A stretch of 64,000 nt of DNA, from positions 1,116,001 to 1,180,000 of the forward strand of contig JAMLJC010000001.1 in the NCBI GenBank assembly GCA_023953845.1. Reading direction: 5' to 3'. Shown here piece by piece: positions 41,938 through 51,123 of the stretch (its first letter is position 1; every line of letters begins with the position of its first letter). The DNA is from Rhizobiaceae bacterium (GTDB taxonomy: Bacteria; Pseudomonadota; Alphaproteobacteria; Rhizobiales; Rhizobiaceae). Both the position numbers and the translations under genes were made by a program. The notes under the pieces are model-generated. The model did not search any database and was not told the origin of the DNA. It worked only from the letters and a program-made list of their open reading frames with translations.

Positions 41938-44900
41938 CTACTCGGCTGCCTCCACGACAAATTGTCGAGGGCGTTCGAATTGCGCAAGAAGCGCCACCTC
42001 CTCCGTCTTCACGGCTTGCAGATTGCGCTCCTTGACGTGGCCGAAACCGCGGATCTTCAGTGGCAGTTCTGCGATACGCACGGCGATGTCGTAGTTTTCG
42101 CCGGAAAGCTTCGACAGCAGGCGATCGATGAGAGCGATATAGTCGACGACGAGTTGCCGCTCGGTGCGCCGTTCCTTCGTGTAGCCGAAAATGTCGAGTT
42201 TCGTGCCGCGCAGCCCCTTCAGCCGGGCGAGGATGCGGAAGAGCGGCAGCACCCAGGGTCCGAAAGTGGTCTTGCGTGGTCTGCCGGTCACCGGGTCCTT
42301 ACGTCCCAGAATGGGCGGCGCAAGGTGGAATCTCAGCCGAAGCCTGTCGCCGTCGAACGTGTCGGCAAGCTGGGCGAGGAAAGCGCCGTCCGTGTAGAGG
42401 CGTGCGACTTCGTATTCGTCCTTGTAGGCCATCAGCTTGAAGAGACTGCGCGCGACCGCCTCGCTGAACTGCCGGCGTCCAACGGGTTCCGCCTTGCGCA
42501 CGCGTTCTACAACCCCCGCATAGCGTGCCGCGTAAGCGGCGTTCTGGTAAGCGGTGAGAAAGGCAACGTGGCGCGCGTGCATCTGTTCTTCGGTCTCGGC
42601 GGCTGCCGCCTTCTTTGTTCCGCGTGCCTCGACCAGCCGGGTCACGCCTTCCGGGTCGATCGCCGCCCGCCGTCCCCATTCGAACGCCGCCTTGTTCATG
42701 GCGACCGCCTCGCCATTGATCTCGATGGCGCGCATCAAGGCCTGTTCGGAAAGCGGCACCGCGCCGGATTGCCAGCCATAGCCGAGCAGAAACAGGTTGG
42801 CGGCGATCGTGTCGCCCAGAAGCGCCAGCGCCATGCGGTTGGCGTCGACGAAGTGGCTGTTCTCCTTGCCCACCGCGGCCGAAAGAGCGCGCTTTACGCG
42901 CTCCACCGGCAATGAAAATTCGATGTTGCGGGTGAAATCGCCCGGCAGCACTTCGGCCGTGTTGGCGACGACCCTCGTCCGGCCCTGCTTCACTCCGGCC
43001 AGCGCCTTCGCCGTACCGGCGACCGCTATGTCGCCGCCGAACAGGAAATCGGCGCCGCCGGCTCCGATGCGGATCGCGGTGATGTCTTCCGGCTCCCTGG
43101 CGATGCGGATGTGGCTGAACACCGCGCCGCCCTTCTGGGCGAGCCCGGCCATGTCGATAACGCCGCAGCCCTTGCCTTCCAGATGCGCAGCCATCGACAA
43201 TATGCCGCCGACCGTGACCACGCCCGTGCCGCCCAGACCGGTGACGAGGATGTTGTAAGTGCCGTCGATTTCCGGCAGCACCGGATCGAAGAGGCGGATG
43301 TCCGACGACGCCGCGGCTTTCACCGGCGCGGGCTTGCGCGGCTTCGCGCCGCTCACCGATACGAAGGAAGGGCAAAAGCCCTCGACGCAGGAAAAATCCT
43401 TGTTGCAGGCGGACTGGTCTATCCGCCGCTTGCGGCCCATCGGCGTTTCGACCGGCTGGACTGCGACGCAGTTGGATTGCACCCCGCAGTCGCCGCAGCC
43501 TTCGCAGACGCGCTCGTTGATGATGATGCGGCGATCGGGGTCGGGGAATGTGCCGCGCTTGCGCCTTCGCCGCTTCTCCGCGGCGCAGGTCTGATCGTAG
43601 ATCATCACGGTAACGCCCTTCACCTTCGCCAGCTCCTGCTGGACCGGGATGAGTTCGCTTCGGTGATGGATCGACGTGCCGAACGGCCAGGGCGTGTTGC
43701 GCGGATATTTGTCGGAATCGTCCGTGACGACGGCGATCCGCGAGATACCTTCGGCCGCCACCTGCGCAGCGATCTTCGGAACGGACAGGCCGCCGTCATG
43801 GGGCTGGCCGCCCGTCATGGCGACGGCGTCGTTGAAGAGAATCTTGTAGGTGATGTTGACGCCGGAGCCTGCCGCGAAACGCAGCGCCAGCGAGCCGGAA
43901 TGGTTGTAGGTTCCGTCTCCGAGATTCTGGAAGACGTGATCGCGCGTCGAGAAGCCTGCCTCTCCCACCCAGCTGGCGCCCTCGCCACCCATCTGGGTGT
44001 AGCCTTCGGTCGAGCGATCCATCCACTGCGTCATGTAGTGACAGCCGATGCCGGCATAGGCGCGCGCACCTTCAGGAATTCTGGTCGACGTGCTGTGCGG
44101 GCAGCCGGCGCAGAAATAAGGCGTGCGGTTGGAGACGTCGCCGGTCGTGTGCAAACGCTGCTGGGCTGCCTCGATGCGCTTCAGCCGCTCGCCCAGCGCT
44201 TCCGAACCGCCGCCGCGCTCCTCAAGCCTGCGGCCGATGGCGATCGCGATGTCGTTGATGTCGAGCGCCGCATAGGACGCAAGCAGTTCGTCGCCCTGCT
44301 CGTCCTTCTTGCCGATGACGATAGGGGCGCCCGACCGACCATAGAGAATATCGCGGATCTGGCCTTCGACGAGGCCGCGCTTCTCCTCGACCACAAGAAC
44401 GAGATCGAGACCCTCCGCGAAGGAAAGAATGCCCTGCGGCTCCAGCGGCCAGGTCACGCCAATCTTGTAAAGCCGCACGCCCAGCGCCTCCGCGTCGGCA
44501 GCCTCGATGCCGAGATCCTGCAAGGCCTGCCGGACGTCGAGATAGCTCTTGCCGGCGGAGACGACGCCGATGCGCGGCGCAGAGCCGCCCTTGAAGATCA
44601 GCTTGTCGAGGCCGTTGGCGCGGGTGAAAGCCTGCACGGCGGGAATCTTGTAGCGATGCAGCCGTTCTTCCTGCGGCAGGAAGCCGTCGCGCGGGCGGAT
44701 GTTGATGCCGTCCGCCGGCATGGCCACGTCGGTCGGCATGACGATATTCACGCGATCGACCCCGCCGCGAACGATGGTGGTCGATTCAACCGTGTCCTTG
44801 ACGCATTTCAGCCCAACCCATGTTCCGGAAAAGCGGCTCATGGCAAAGCCGTAAAGGCCGTAATCGAGGATTTCCTGCACGCCGGCCGGCGACAGGATCG

Positions 44901-45429
44901 GCATCATGGCGTCGACCAGCGCATATTCGCTCTGATGTGCGGTAGTGGAGGATTCCGCCACGTGATCGTCGCCAAGCAACGCAAGCACGCCGCCATTCGG
45001 ATCGCTGCCGGCGAGATTGCCGTGGCGGAAGACGTCGCCGGTGCGGTCCACGCCCGGGCCTTTGCCGTACCAGACGGCGAAGACGCCGTCGACGCGGCCC
45101 TCACCGCGCATCGTCACCTGCTGGGTGCCCCAGACGGCGGTGGCGGCAAGATCCTCGTTGAGGCCCGGCTGGAACTTTATGTCGGCCGCTTTCAGCTCGC
45201 GCGCGGCGCGCGTGAACTGCTGGTCGACGCCGCCGAGCGGCGAGCCGCGATAGCCGGACACGAACCCGGCCGTGCGCTTGCCGGCACGGCGGTCACGTTC
45301 GCGCTGCATCAGGCACAGGCGGACGAGCGCCTGGGTACCGGTGAGGTAGATCAGATCCTTGTCGAGGTCATATTTGTCGCCCAGCGACACCTCGGCGAGC
45401 GGCTGCTCCGTCTTCACTGCAACACCCAT
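41938..45429 (-). CDS. Indolepyruvate (2-ketoacid):ferredoxin oxidoreductase, fused subunits
   Basis: A 1163-residue fusion. The N-terminal alpha-like part covers about 1-690. It includes FCAGCPHSTSTRIP, the TPP-binding block GEGASWVGEAGFS...NLGDGTYNHSG and NDAVAMTGGQ. The [4Fe-4S] motif VCEGCGDCGVQSNC is near residue 640. The beta-like part (GLGGTGVVTVGGIL onward) and an extended C-terminal domain follow. The family decarboxylates aryl-pyruvates (indole-, phenyl-, hydroxyphenylpyruvate) to aryl-acetyl-CoA with ferredoxin reduction. AGGAGAGG precedes the ATG. It lies 24 nt after ridA. Confidence 0.92.
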   Translation of the reverse strand: MGVAVKTEQPLAEVSLGDKYDLDKDLIYLTGTQALVRLCLMQRERDRRAGKRTAGFVSGYRGSPLGGVDQQFTRAARELKAADIKFQPGLNEDLAATAVWGTQQVTMRGEGRVDGVFAVWYGKGPGVDRTGDVFRHGNLAGSDPNGGVLALLGDDHVAESSTTAHQSEYALVDAMMPILSPAGVQEILDYGLYGFAMSRFSGTWVGLKCVKDTVESTTIVRGGVDRVNIVMPTDVAMPADGINIRPRDGFLPQEERLHRYKIPAVQAFTRANGLDKLIFKGGSAPRIGVVSAGKSYLDVRQALQDLGIEAADAEALGVRLYKIGVTWPLEPQGILSFAEGLDLVLVVEEKRGLVEGQIRDILYGRSGAPIVIGKKDEQGDELLASYAALDINDIAIAIGRRLEERGGGSEALGERLKRIEAAQQRLHTTGDVSNRTPYFCAGCPHSTSTRIPEGARAYAGIGCHYMTQWMDRSTEGYTQMGGEGASWVGEAGFSTRDHVFQNLGDGTYNHSGSLALRFAAGSGVNITYKILFNDAVAMTGGQPHDGGLSVPKIAAQVAAEGISRIAVVTDDSDKYPRNTPWPFGTSIHHRSELIPVQQELAKVKGVTVMIYDQTCAAEKRRRRKRGTFPDPDRRIIINERVCEGCGDCGVQSNCVAVQPVETPMGRKRRIDQSACNKDFSCVEGFCPSFVSVSGAKPRKPAPVKAAASSDIRLFDPVLPEIDGTYNILVTGLGGTGVVTVGGILSMAAHLEGKGCGVIDMAGLAQKGGAVFSHIRIAREPEDITAIRIGAGGADFLFGGDIAVAGTAKALAGVKQGRTRVVANTAEVLPGDFTRNIEFSLPVERVKRALSAAVGKENSHFVDANRMALALLGDTIAANLFLLGYGWQSGAVPLSEQALMRAIEINGEAVAMNKAAFEWGRRAAIDPEGVTRLVEARGTKKAAAAETEEQMHARHVAFLTAYQNAAYAARYAGVVERVRKAEPVGRRQFSEAVARSLFKLMAYKDEYEVARLYTDGAFLAQLADTFDGDRLRLRFHLAPPILGRKDPVTGRPRKTTFGPWVLPLFRILARLKGLRGTKLDIFGYTKERRTERQLVVDYIALIDRLLSKLSGENYDIAVRIAELPLKIRGFGHVKERNLQAVKTEEVALLAQFERPRQFVVEAAE

Positions 45430-45453
45430 CGCGCCTCTCCTGTGCTGATCGCC

Positions 45454-45807
45454 TCAGCGGGCGGCGGTGACCTGAATCTCCACCGTGAACTGCGGAGCGG
45501 CCAGCCGCGCCTCGACGCAGGCGCGTGCCGGCGTGTGCCCCGGCGCGACCCAGGCGTCCCATACCGCGTTCATCTCGGCGAAGGTGCCGATGTCGGACAG
45601 CCAGATTGTAGCCGTGAGGACTTTCGAACGCTCGCTGCCGGCCGCGGTCAGAAGCTCGTCGATCTTGGCAAGGATGTCCCTGGTCTGTTCGGTTACGGAC
45701 TGGCCTGGTGCGCGCAAGGCGACCTGGCCGGCGGTGTAGACGAGGTCGCCGTGGACGACCGCCTGACTCATGCGCGGCCCGGCTTCGTGGCGGACGATGT
45801 TCGACAT
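45454..45807 (-). CDS. RidA-family enamine/imine deaminase
   Basis: A 117-residue RidA/YjgF protein with GDLVYTAGQVALR, TRDILAKIDELLTAAGS, and TPARACVEARLAAPQFTVEIQVTA, whose Arg is the usual catalytic contact and whose Glu near the end is conserved. RidA hydrolyses reactive 2-aminoacrylate/imino acids to 2-keto acids plus ammonia. Placed between an amino-acid importer and a ketoacid oxidoreductase, with a DadA-like dehydrogenase in the same run, it probably speeds hydrolysis of the imino acid intermediate. ATG 45807 was chosen by family length. Confidence 0.88.
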   Translation of the reverse strand: MSNIVRHEAGPRMSQAVVHGDLVYTAGQVALRAPGQSVTEQTRDILAKIDELLTAAGSERSKVLTATIWLSDIGTFAEMNAVWDAWVAPGHTPARACVEARLAAPQFTVEIQVTAAR

Positions 45808-45826
45808 TGGCTTTCTCCTTGGTAGG

Positions 45827-46549
45827 TCAGACGGCTTCGCCGCCCAGATAGAGCTGACGAACCTGATCGTCAGCGAGGATGGTTTCCGCCGCGCCCGACA
45901 GCGCGACCTGCCCCAGCACCAGCACATAGGCGCGATCGGAGATGGCCAGCGCTTCGGTGGCGTTCTGCTCGACCAGCAGCACTGCAATGCCGGTCCGCTT
46001 GACGATCTCCACGATGGCGTCGAACACCTCCGTCAGCATCAGCGGCGACAGGCCGGCCGATGGCTCGTCCAGGAGCAGGTATCGCGGCGACGGCATCAGG
46101 GCGCGGGCCAGCGCCAGCACCTGACGTTCGCCGCCCGACATGGAAAAGGCCTTGTCCCGCAGCTTTCTCTTCAGCATCGGATACGCCGCCAGCAGTTCCT
46201 CCATGCGACGGCGACGGTCTGCGGCCGGCATGAAGGTGCCGCCGAGATCGAGATTCTCCCAGACGGTCAAGGAGCCGAAGACATTGTCGGACTGTGGCAC
46301 GATGGCGATACCGCTCTGCCGAACGCGCCGATCCACGGACAGATCGCCGACCGGTCGGCCGTCGACGAAGACCTGTCCGGTACGGGCGCCGAGATAGCCT
46401 GCGGCGACCTTGAGGCTGGTCGACTTGCCCGAGCCGTTCGGCCCGATGATGGTGACGATCTCGCCGGGACTCGCTTTTAGCGAGAGGCCCCTGAGGATGT
46501 CCACGCCGGGAACGTAGCCCGCCCAGACGTCTGTCAGTTCGAGGGACAT
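45827..46549 (-). CDS. livF: Branched-chain amino-acid-type ABC ATPase, LivF-like
   Basis: A 240-residue LivF-type ATPase: Walker A GPNGSGKST, signature MSGGERQVLALARAL, Walker B YLLLDEPSAGLSP, and the LivF-typical VLLVEQNATEAL. It starts at ATG 46549, 2 nt after the livG stop. It pairs with LivG to power the HAAT-family importer. The name describes family only; the downstream enzymes suggest the cargo is an aromatic or D-amino acid rather than leucine. Confidence 0.9.
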   Translation of the reverse strand: MSLELTDVWAGYVPGVDILRGLSLKASPGEIVTIIGPNGSGKSTSLKVAAGYLGARTGQVFVDGRPVGDLSVDRRVRQSGIAIVPQSDNVFGSLTVWENLDLGGTFMPAADRRRRMEELLAAYPMLKRKLRDKAFSMSGGERQVLALARALMPSPRYLLLDEPSAGLSPLMLTEVFDAIVEIVKRTGIAVLLVEQNATEALAISDRAYVLVLGQVALSGAAETILADDQVRQLYLGGEAV

Positions 46550-46551
46550 GA

Positions 46552-47334
46552 TCAGGCCTCCACCGGAGCGGTCATACGCTTCGCGCCCCGGCCGAGATAG
46601 GCTTCCACCACTTCCCGGTTGTCGAGCAGTTCGGACGGCTTGCAGTTTGCGATGATCGTGCCACAGTCCAGCACGACACAGCGGTCGCACAGCTTGCCGA
46701 TGAAACCCATATCGTGCTCGACTACCACCAGCGTCACGCCCTGCTTGCGGATCTCGTGGAGCGTGTCGACAAGCGTAAGCCTGAGGGCGGGATTGACACC
46801 CGCAGTCGGCTCGTCGAGCAGCAGCAGTTTCGCCCCACCCAGAACCGCCGCTCCCAGCGCCAGCAGTTTCTGCTGGCCACCCGAAAGCGCGGCGGCCGGC
46901 CGGTCGGCGACCGGACCGAGCGACAGCCTCTCGATCATGTCGAACACGCGCCGCCGGGCCGCGCGTTCTTCCTGACGCACCTTGCCGGGCTGCAGGAAGA
47001 GACTGAATACGCCGCTGCCGGAGGTCTGCTGGACGGAGGTCAGCAGCACCTCCGCGCAGCTCATCTTCGCCGGCATGCGCGGAAGCTGGAAAGTGCGGCG
47101 CATGCCAAGCTGGCTGATGCGATGCGGCGCCATCGCGCCAATCTCGCGGCCGTCATAGGAAATGCGGCCGCCGGAGGCCCGAAGGAAGCCCGAGACGATG
47201 TTGAGCAGCGTCGTCTTGCCCGAACCGTTCGGCCCCAGCAGGCCGACGATCTCGCCCTGCGCGACCTCGAGAGACACGTGCTTCAGCACCTCGAAGCCGC
47301 CAAAACTCTTGGAAACGCCCTCAGTTCTGAGCAT
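46552..47334 (-). CDS. livG: Branched-chain amino-acid-type ABC ATPase, LivG-like
   Basis: A 260-residue LivG-type ATPase: GPNGSGKTT, LSGGQQKLLALGAAVL, LLLLDEPTAGVNP and VVVEHDMGFI with the switch His. The signature ends in KLLALGAA instead of the usual KLLELARA, still a normal variant. Its start overlaps the livM stop by 14 nt, implying coupled translation. It forms the second ATPase of the importer. Confidence 0.9.
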   Translation of the reverse strand: MLRTEGVSKSFGGFEVLKHVSLEVAQGEIVGLLGPNGSGKTTLLNIVSGFLRASGGRISYDGREIGAMAPHRISQLGMRRTFQLPRMPAKMSCAEVLLTSVQQTSGSGVFSLFLQPGKVRQEERAARRRVFDMIERLSLGPVADRPAAALSGGQQKLLALGAAVLGGAKLLLLDEPTAGVNPALRLTLVDTLHEIRKQGVTLVVVEHDMGFIGKLCDRCVVLDCGTIIANCKPSELLDNREVVEAYLGRGAKRMTAPVEA

Positions 47335-48217
47335 CTATCTTCCGCAACCGCTCGGGGATCGCGCCTTCTGGACGGGTCATGAGGAAGGTGAGCAGGAGAA
47401 TGCCGACGATCATCATTCTCAACGCGCCGGCGAGCTCGGACGGAAAGCCCAGCACGTCCTTCAGGAACAATGCGCCGACGAAGATGAACTGGACCACGAA
47501 GGCGCCGAGCAGGGCGCCCCAATGGTTGCCAATGCCGCCGATGATGACCATCGTCCAGATCAGGAACGTGCCGAACGGGATCAGGTCCCCGGGGCTGATA
47601 TAGGCGATGTAGTAGGTCGACAGCGCGCCGCCGAGCGCCGCGATGCCCGCACCGATTGCCATGGCGCGGACCTTGCACCAGACGATATCGTGGCCGAACG
47701 AGACCGATAGGTCCGGCTGCTCGCGCAGCAGTCTCAGCATGCGGCCGAACTGCCCTTCCGTCAACCTGCTGGCGATGAAGAGGCAGACGAGCAGCGCGAC
47801 GACGGCCAGCGCCAGGATAGCGAAGAGCTCCGTGCGCCCGGCAAGTCCGGGGAAAAGCCGAACCGGCGCACCGATGCCGCCGGCGCCGCCAGTTGCCCAA
47901 CCTTCGTTGATGAGGACGATACGGAAGATTTCGGCGATGCCGAGCGTGGCGATCGCCCAGTATTCGGCGTCCAGATTGCGCCCCAGCCGGCCGATGAGCG
48001 CCCCTGCCGCAGCCGCCACGACGACGCCGATGGCGACGCCGACAGGCACCGGATAACCGGCGCTGGCGGAGATCGCGGCGGCATAGCCGCCGATCCCGTA
48101 GAACGCGATCTGGCCAAAATTCATCAGGCCGCTGACGCCGGCCTGAAGGTTCAGGCTGATGGCGACGATGCCGTAGAGGGCGGCGACGATCAGAACGTGA
48201 AGCAGGAAATCAGACAC
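47321..48217 (-). CDS. livM: Branched-chain amino-acid-type permease, LivM-like
   Basis: A 298-residue permease with about eight to nine membrane segments; LNLQAGVSGLMNFGQIAFYGIGGYAAA is the LivM hallmark near residue 25, and ALREQP-like RLLREQPDLSVSFGHDIVWCKVRAMAIGAGIAALGGAL is the coupling region. I chose a GTG at 48217, which overlaps the livH stop by 8 nt; a longer frame upstream is not LivM-like. It makes the membrane channel with LivH. Confidence 0.88.
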   Translation of the reverse strand: MSDFLLHVLIVAALYGIVAISLNLQAGVSGLMNFGQIAFYGIGGYAAAISASAGYPVPVGVAIGVVVAAAAGALIGRLGRNLDAEYWAIATLGIAEIFRIVLINEGWATGGAGGIGAPVRLFPGLAGRTELFAILALAVVALLVCLFIASRLTEGQFGRMLRLLREQPDLSVSFGHDIVWCKVRAMAIGAGIAALGGALSTYYIAYISPGDLIPFGTFLIWTMVIIGGIGNHWGALLGAFVVQFIFVGALFLKDVLGFPSELAGALRMMIVGILLLTFLMTRPEGAIPERLRKIDAQN

Positions 48218-49103
48218 GTTTGCTCTCGCTGTGGAAAAGGCCGCGCGGCCTGAACATGAGCGTGATGACGAGCAGGCAGAAGCCGGCGGCCGGGCCGTAG
48301 GCGAGCGGCACGTAGAGGAAGGTCTCGCCTGCCAGCGGGCCGAAATTGATGTTGGTGACCAGCGTTTCGACGATCGCCAGCAGCAGCACGCCGAAGATCG
48401 CGCCGATCGGGCTGCCGAGACCGCCGACGATTGCCGCCGCGAAGACCGGCAGCAGCAGGTCCTGTCCGAGATTGAAATGAACCTGACTGCCGATCGCCAG
48501 CAGCGCACCGCCTATCGCCGCGAAGGCGCCGCCGAGAAAACCGATGATGTCGACGACGCGGCCCGAGGAGATGCCGCAGGCCCGCGCCAGATCCGGCTGC
48601 GCGGCGACGGCGCGCATGGAGCGGCCGAGATTGGTCTTGAACAGCAGGATCAGGAAGGCGATCACGACCAGCGCCGTGACCGCGAGGATGACGATCTGCG
48701 TCGTGGTGATGACCGCGCCCATGAACTGGTGCGGAACGTCGATCGGCAGATCGAAGCGTTCCGAACGCGTCCCGGCCACGGCCTGTATGCCCGAACGGAT
48801 GATCATCGCCACGGCCAGCGAGCCGATCATGGCTATGACGGGCGAACTCCTGAGGAGTCTTGCGAAGGCGAAGCGGTGCAGCACCACCGCGATCACGCCG
48901 GTAAGCAGGGCGGACATGATCACGCACAGCCACAGCGGCAGAGCGAAGCCCGAGAGCACAAGTCCCAGAAACGCGCCGATGGTGGCATATTCCGTCTGCG
49001 CCATGTTCGGAAACCGGACCATGGCGTAGACGGTGCTGAGCCCGAGGGTGACCAGCATGAGGTCCCCTGCCCTGAGCAGCGAATCGACCAGAAACTGCAT
49101 CAT
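48210..49103 (-). CDS. livH: Branched-chain amino-acid-type permease, LivH-like
   Basis: A 297-residue permease with about eight membrane segments. VYAMVRFPNMAQTEYATIGAFLGLVL near the N-terminus is the LivH pattern; the coupling loop reads NLGRSMRAVAAQPDLARACGISSGRVVDIIGFLGG and the C-terminal AAIVGGLGSPIGAIFG is conserved. Two ATG codons stand in tandem at the start. It lies 29 nt after the binding-protein gene and overlaps livM. Confidence 0.9.
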   Translation of the reverse strand: MMQFLVDSLLRAGDLMLVTLGLSTVYAMVRFPNMAQTEYATIGAFLGLVLSGFALPLWLCVIMSALLTGVIAVVLHRFAFARLLRSSPVIAMIGSLAVAMIIRSGIQAVAGTRSERFDLPIDVPHQFMGAVITTTQIVILAVTALVVIAFLILLFKTNLGRSMRAVAAQPDLARACGISSGRVVDIIGFLGGAFAAIGGALLAIGSQVHFNLGQDLLLPVFAAAIVGGLGSPIGAIFGVLLLAIVETLVTNINFGPLAGETFLYVPLAYGPAAGFCLLVITLMFRPRGLFHSESKRV

Positions 49104-49132
49104 GAGGCCACCCTCCGCAACCGTCCGCGCGA

Positions 49133-50254
49133 TCAGGCGCTGACGACCGAGCCGTCCTTCACGATCGCGCGAAGATAGTCCTGCACCGCGCGTTCATTGT
49201 CTCCGTCGAGCTTGATGAGGCCGGTCGCGCCCTGGAACTCCAGTTCGCGGGCCGCCGCCAGCACTGCGGCCGGATCGGTCGAATTCGCCTTGTTGATCGC
49301 CTCGGCGGACATGGCGACGGCATCGTAGAGATAGCCGTTGAAGGCCGAGCGGAAGGCTTCGCTGTACTTCTTGGTGTAGGCATCCTGATACCAGGCGCTG
49401 TCCGGACCGATGAAGTTGACTTCCGCGCCGAGCTGACCCTCGACCGTTTCCTTCGGCGCGTCGCTGATGCACATGGTGAGGTAGATGCCGAACCACGGCG
49501 TCTGCTTCTGGCCGAGTTCGAAGGCCTCGCGATTGATGATCGCCGCCTCCTGGCCGTAGGCCGAATAGACGTAGACGTCCGGCTGGAAGCGCGCGACCTG
49601 TTGCAACTCGCGGCGATAGGACGACTGGCCTTCGGTGTAGAGCAGCGTCTGCACGACCTCGCCGCCGGCGGCCTGGAAAGCCTTGGCGAACTCCGCGTTC
49701 ATGCTCTCGCCATAGGCGTTGTTCGGCAGGATGATCGCGGCCTTGCCGAAGTTCTTGTCGCGCAGGGCGGTCGCGGTGAAGCGCGCCATCAGGTCGTCGA
49801 GGCCGATCACCGAGAAGGCGCTGCCACCGCCGGACTGGCGCAGCTTGACCGAGGACGAGCCGCAATTGACGTGCACAACGCCTTCGCGGGCCAGCGCCTC
49901 GCGCAGCGGCACGGTGATGCCGGAGGAATACTCGCCCATCACCACCTTGGCGCCGTCTACCGAAACGAGCTTTTTGGCGGCGTTGAGCGCGCTCTGCGCA
50001 TTGCCGGCGGAATCCTCGATGATGACTTTGAGCTGCTTGCCGAGCACGCCGCCGGATGCGTTGATCTTCTCCACGGCGAGTTCGACGCCGCGGCGCTGGT
50101 CCTCGCCGATCGAAGCGCTGGCGCCGGTGAGCGGCAGCACGGCGCCGAACACCATCTCTTCGCCCTGGGCAAAAAGCGCCCTCGGCATGACGGTAGCGGC
50201 CAGAGCGCCCGTGGCGGTCGTGGCAATGAATTTACGTCTGGTGATGTTAGCCAT
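49133..50254 (-). CDS. ABC amino-acid substrate-binding protein, LivJ/Peripla_BP_6 type
   Basis: A 373-residue periplasmic binding protein with a twin-arginine-type signal (NITRRKFIATTATGALAATVMPRALFAQ). The mature start VFGAVLPLTGASASIGEDQRRGVELAVEKINASGGVLGKQL is the Peripla_BP_6 hallmark; a Ser-Ser ligand pocket appears in VNCGSSSVKLRQ. It delivers amino acids or related carboxylates to the Liv-type channel. The frame upstream of ATG 50254 is not family-like. The ligand is unknown; enzyme neighbours suggest (D-)aromatic amino acids. Confidence 0.9.
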   Translation of the reverse strand: MANITRRKFIATTATGALAATVMPRALFAQGEEMVFGAVLPLTGASASIGEDQRRGVELAVEKINASGGVLGKQLKVIIEDSAGNAQSALNAAKKLVSVDGAKVVMGEYSSGITVPLREALAREGVVHVNCGSSSVKLRQSGGGSAFSVIGLDDLMARFTATALRDKNFGKAAIILPNNAYGESMNAEFAKAFQAAGGEVVQTLLYTEGQSSYRRELQQVARFQPDVYVYSAYGQEAAIINREAFELGQKQTPWFGIYLTMCISDAPKETVEGQLGAEVNFIGPDSAWYQDAYTKKYSEAFRSAFNGYLYDAVAMSAEAINKANSTDPAAVLAAARELEFQGATGLIKLDGDNERAVQDYLRAIVKDGSVVSA

Positions 50255-50309
50255 TTCTGTCTCCCATTGGTGATCTGGCTGGTTTTGATTGCGCGGGCTG
50301 CGGCGCGTC

Positions 50310-51113
50310 TCAGCGCGCCTGCAGCGAAAACAGGTGTCCGCCACCGGCAATGATGTCGGTGACACCGGCAAGCCTCAGGCAGTGCCATGCGAGCGCATGG
50401 TCGCTCGATGTGACGGGCAGGCCGGCCGCGGCTTCGATCTCGTCGATCACCTCGGTCAGGCGCAGGCTGGTGCAGGATACGAAGACCGCATCGAGGGCGG
50501 CCCGGGCAGCGAGGTTCTTGATTCCTTCGACGATGGACTGCGGAGAAATCCGCGCCGCCTCGCGATCGTCGAGCTTGTCGAAGGTCCCGAAGGCAGCGAC
50601 ATTGACGCCGCGTCCTTCGAAGTACTTCCTGACAACTTCATTTACGGCAGGCGCATAGGGCGTCACGACACCGATACGTTTCGCGCCAAAGGCGTCGAAA
50701 GCCGCAAGTGCAGCCGTCACCGGCGTCGTGCAGGCGATGCCGGGCCGCGCTTTCCTGATCTGCTCGAAGACGAATTCCTCGCCGAGCGTCATCGTCGCCG
50801 AGGTGCAGCCGAATCCCACCACGTCGAGCGGCAGCCCCGGCAGGATCAGCTCCGTGCCCGGCGTGATGCGCGCGCCGATGGCTCGCAGCGTATCCGGCGT
50901 GATGTCGGCGTCGTTGAAGACGCGCGTGCAGTAGATGCCGACGCCGTCGAGCGGCAGCAGGCGGCGGAACTCGTGCTCCATCGTCTGGTCGGTCGCCAGC
51001 ACCACGAGCCCGATCGCCGCACGCCGGGCGATGCCTTCATCCAGATCGCAAGGCAGAACGCCTGCGTCCAAGAAACTGGAGGGCTTGCCGGAATGAGCGG
51101 CCGATACGGTCAT
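50310..51113 (-). CDS. Asp/Glu racemase-fold protein (maleate isomerase / AMDase family)
   Basis: A 267-residue protein with the two-cysteine active-site arrangement of the maleate cis-trans isomerase and arylmalonate decarboxylase family: VGFGCTSATMTLG (about residue 98) and VFVSCTSLRLTEVIDEIE (about residue 208). Both cysteines are present, so isomerase or racemase chemistry is possible. It lies 10 nt after the dadA-like gene and 55 nt before the transporter binding protein, in the same operon. It could epimerise the amino acid that is imported, but this is inference. Confidence 0.8.
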   Translation of the reverse strand: MTVSAAHSGKPSSFLDAGVLPCDLDEGIARRAAIGLVVLATDQTMEHEFRRLLPLDGVGIYCTRVFNDADITPDTLRAIGARITPGTELILPGLPLDVVGFGCTSATMTLGEEFVFEQIRKARPGIACTTPVTAALAAFDAFGAKRIGVVTPYAPAVNEVVRKYFEGRGVNVAAFGTFDKLDDREAARISPQSIVEGIKNLAARAALDAVFVSCTSLRLTEVIDEIEAAAGLPVTSSDHALAWHCLRLAGVTDIIAGGGHLFSLQAR

Positions 51114-51123
51114 GTCGGGTTCC

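Noticed and set aside
43111..45825. 904-codon open frame on the plus strand
   Set aside because: Antisense to the indolepyruvate oxidoreductase gene. No recognisable motif; composition typical of a shadow frame.
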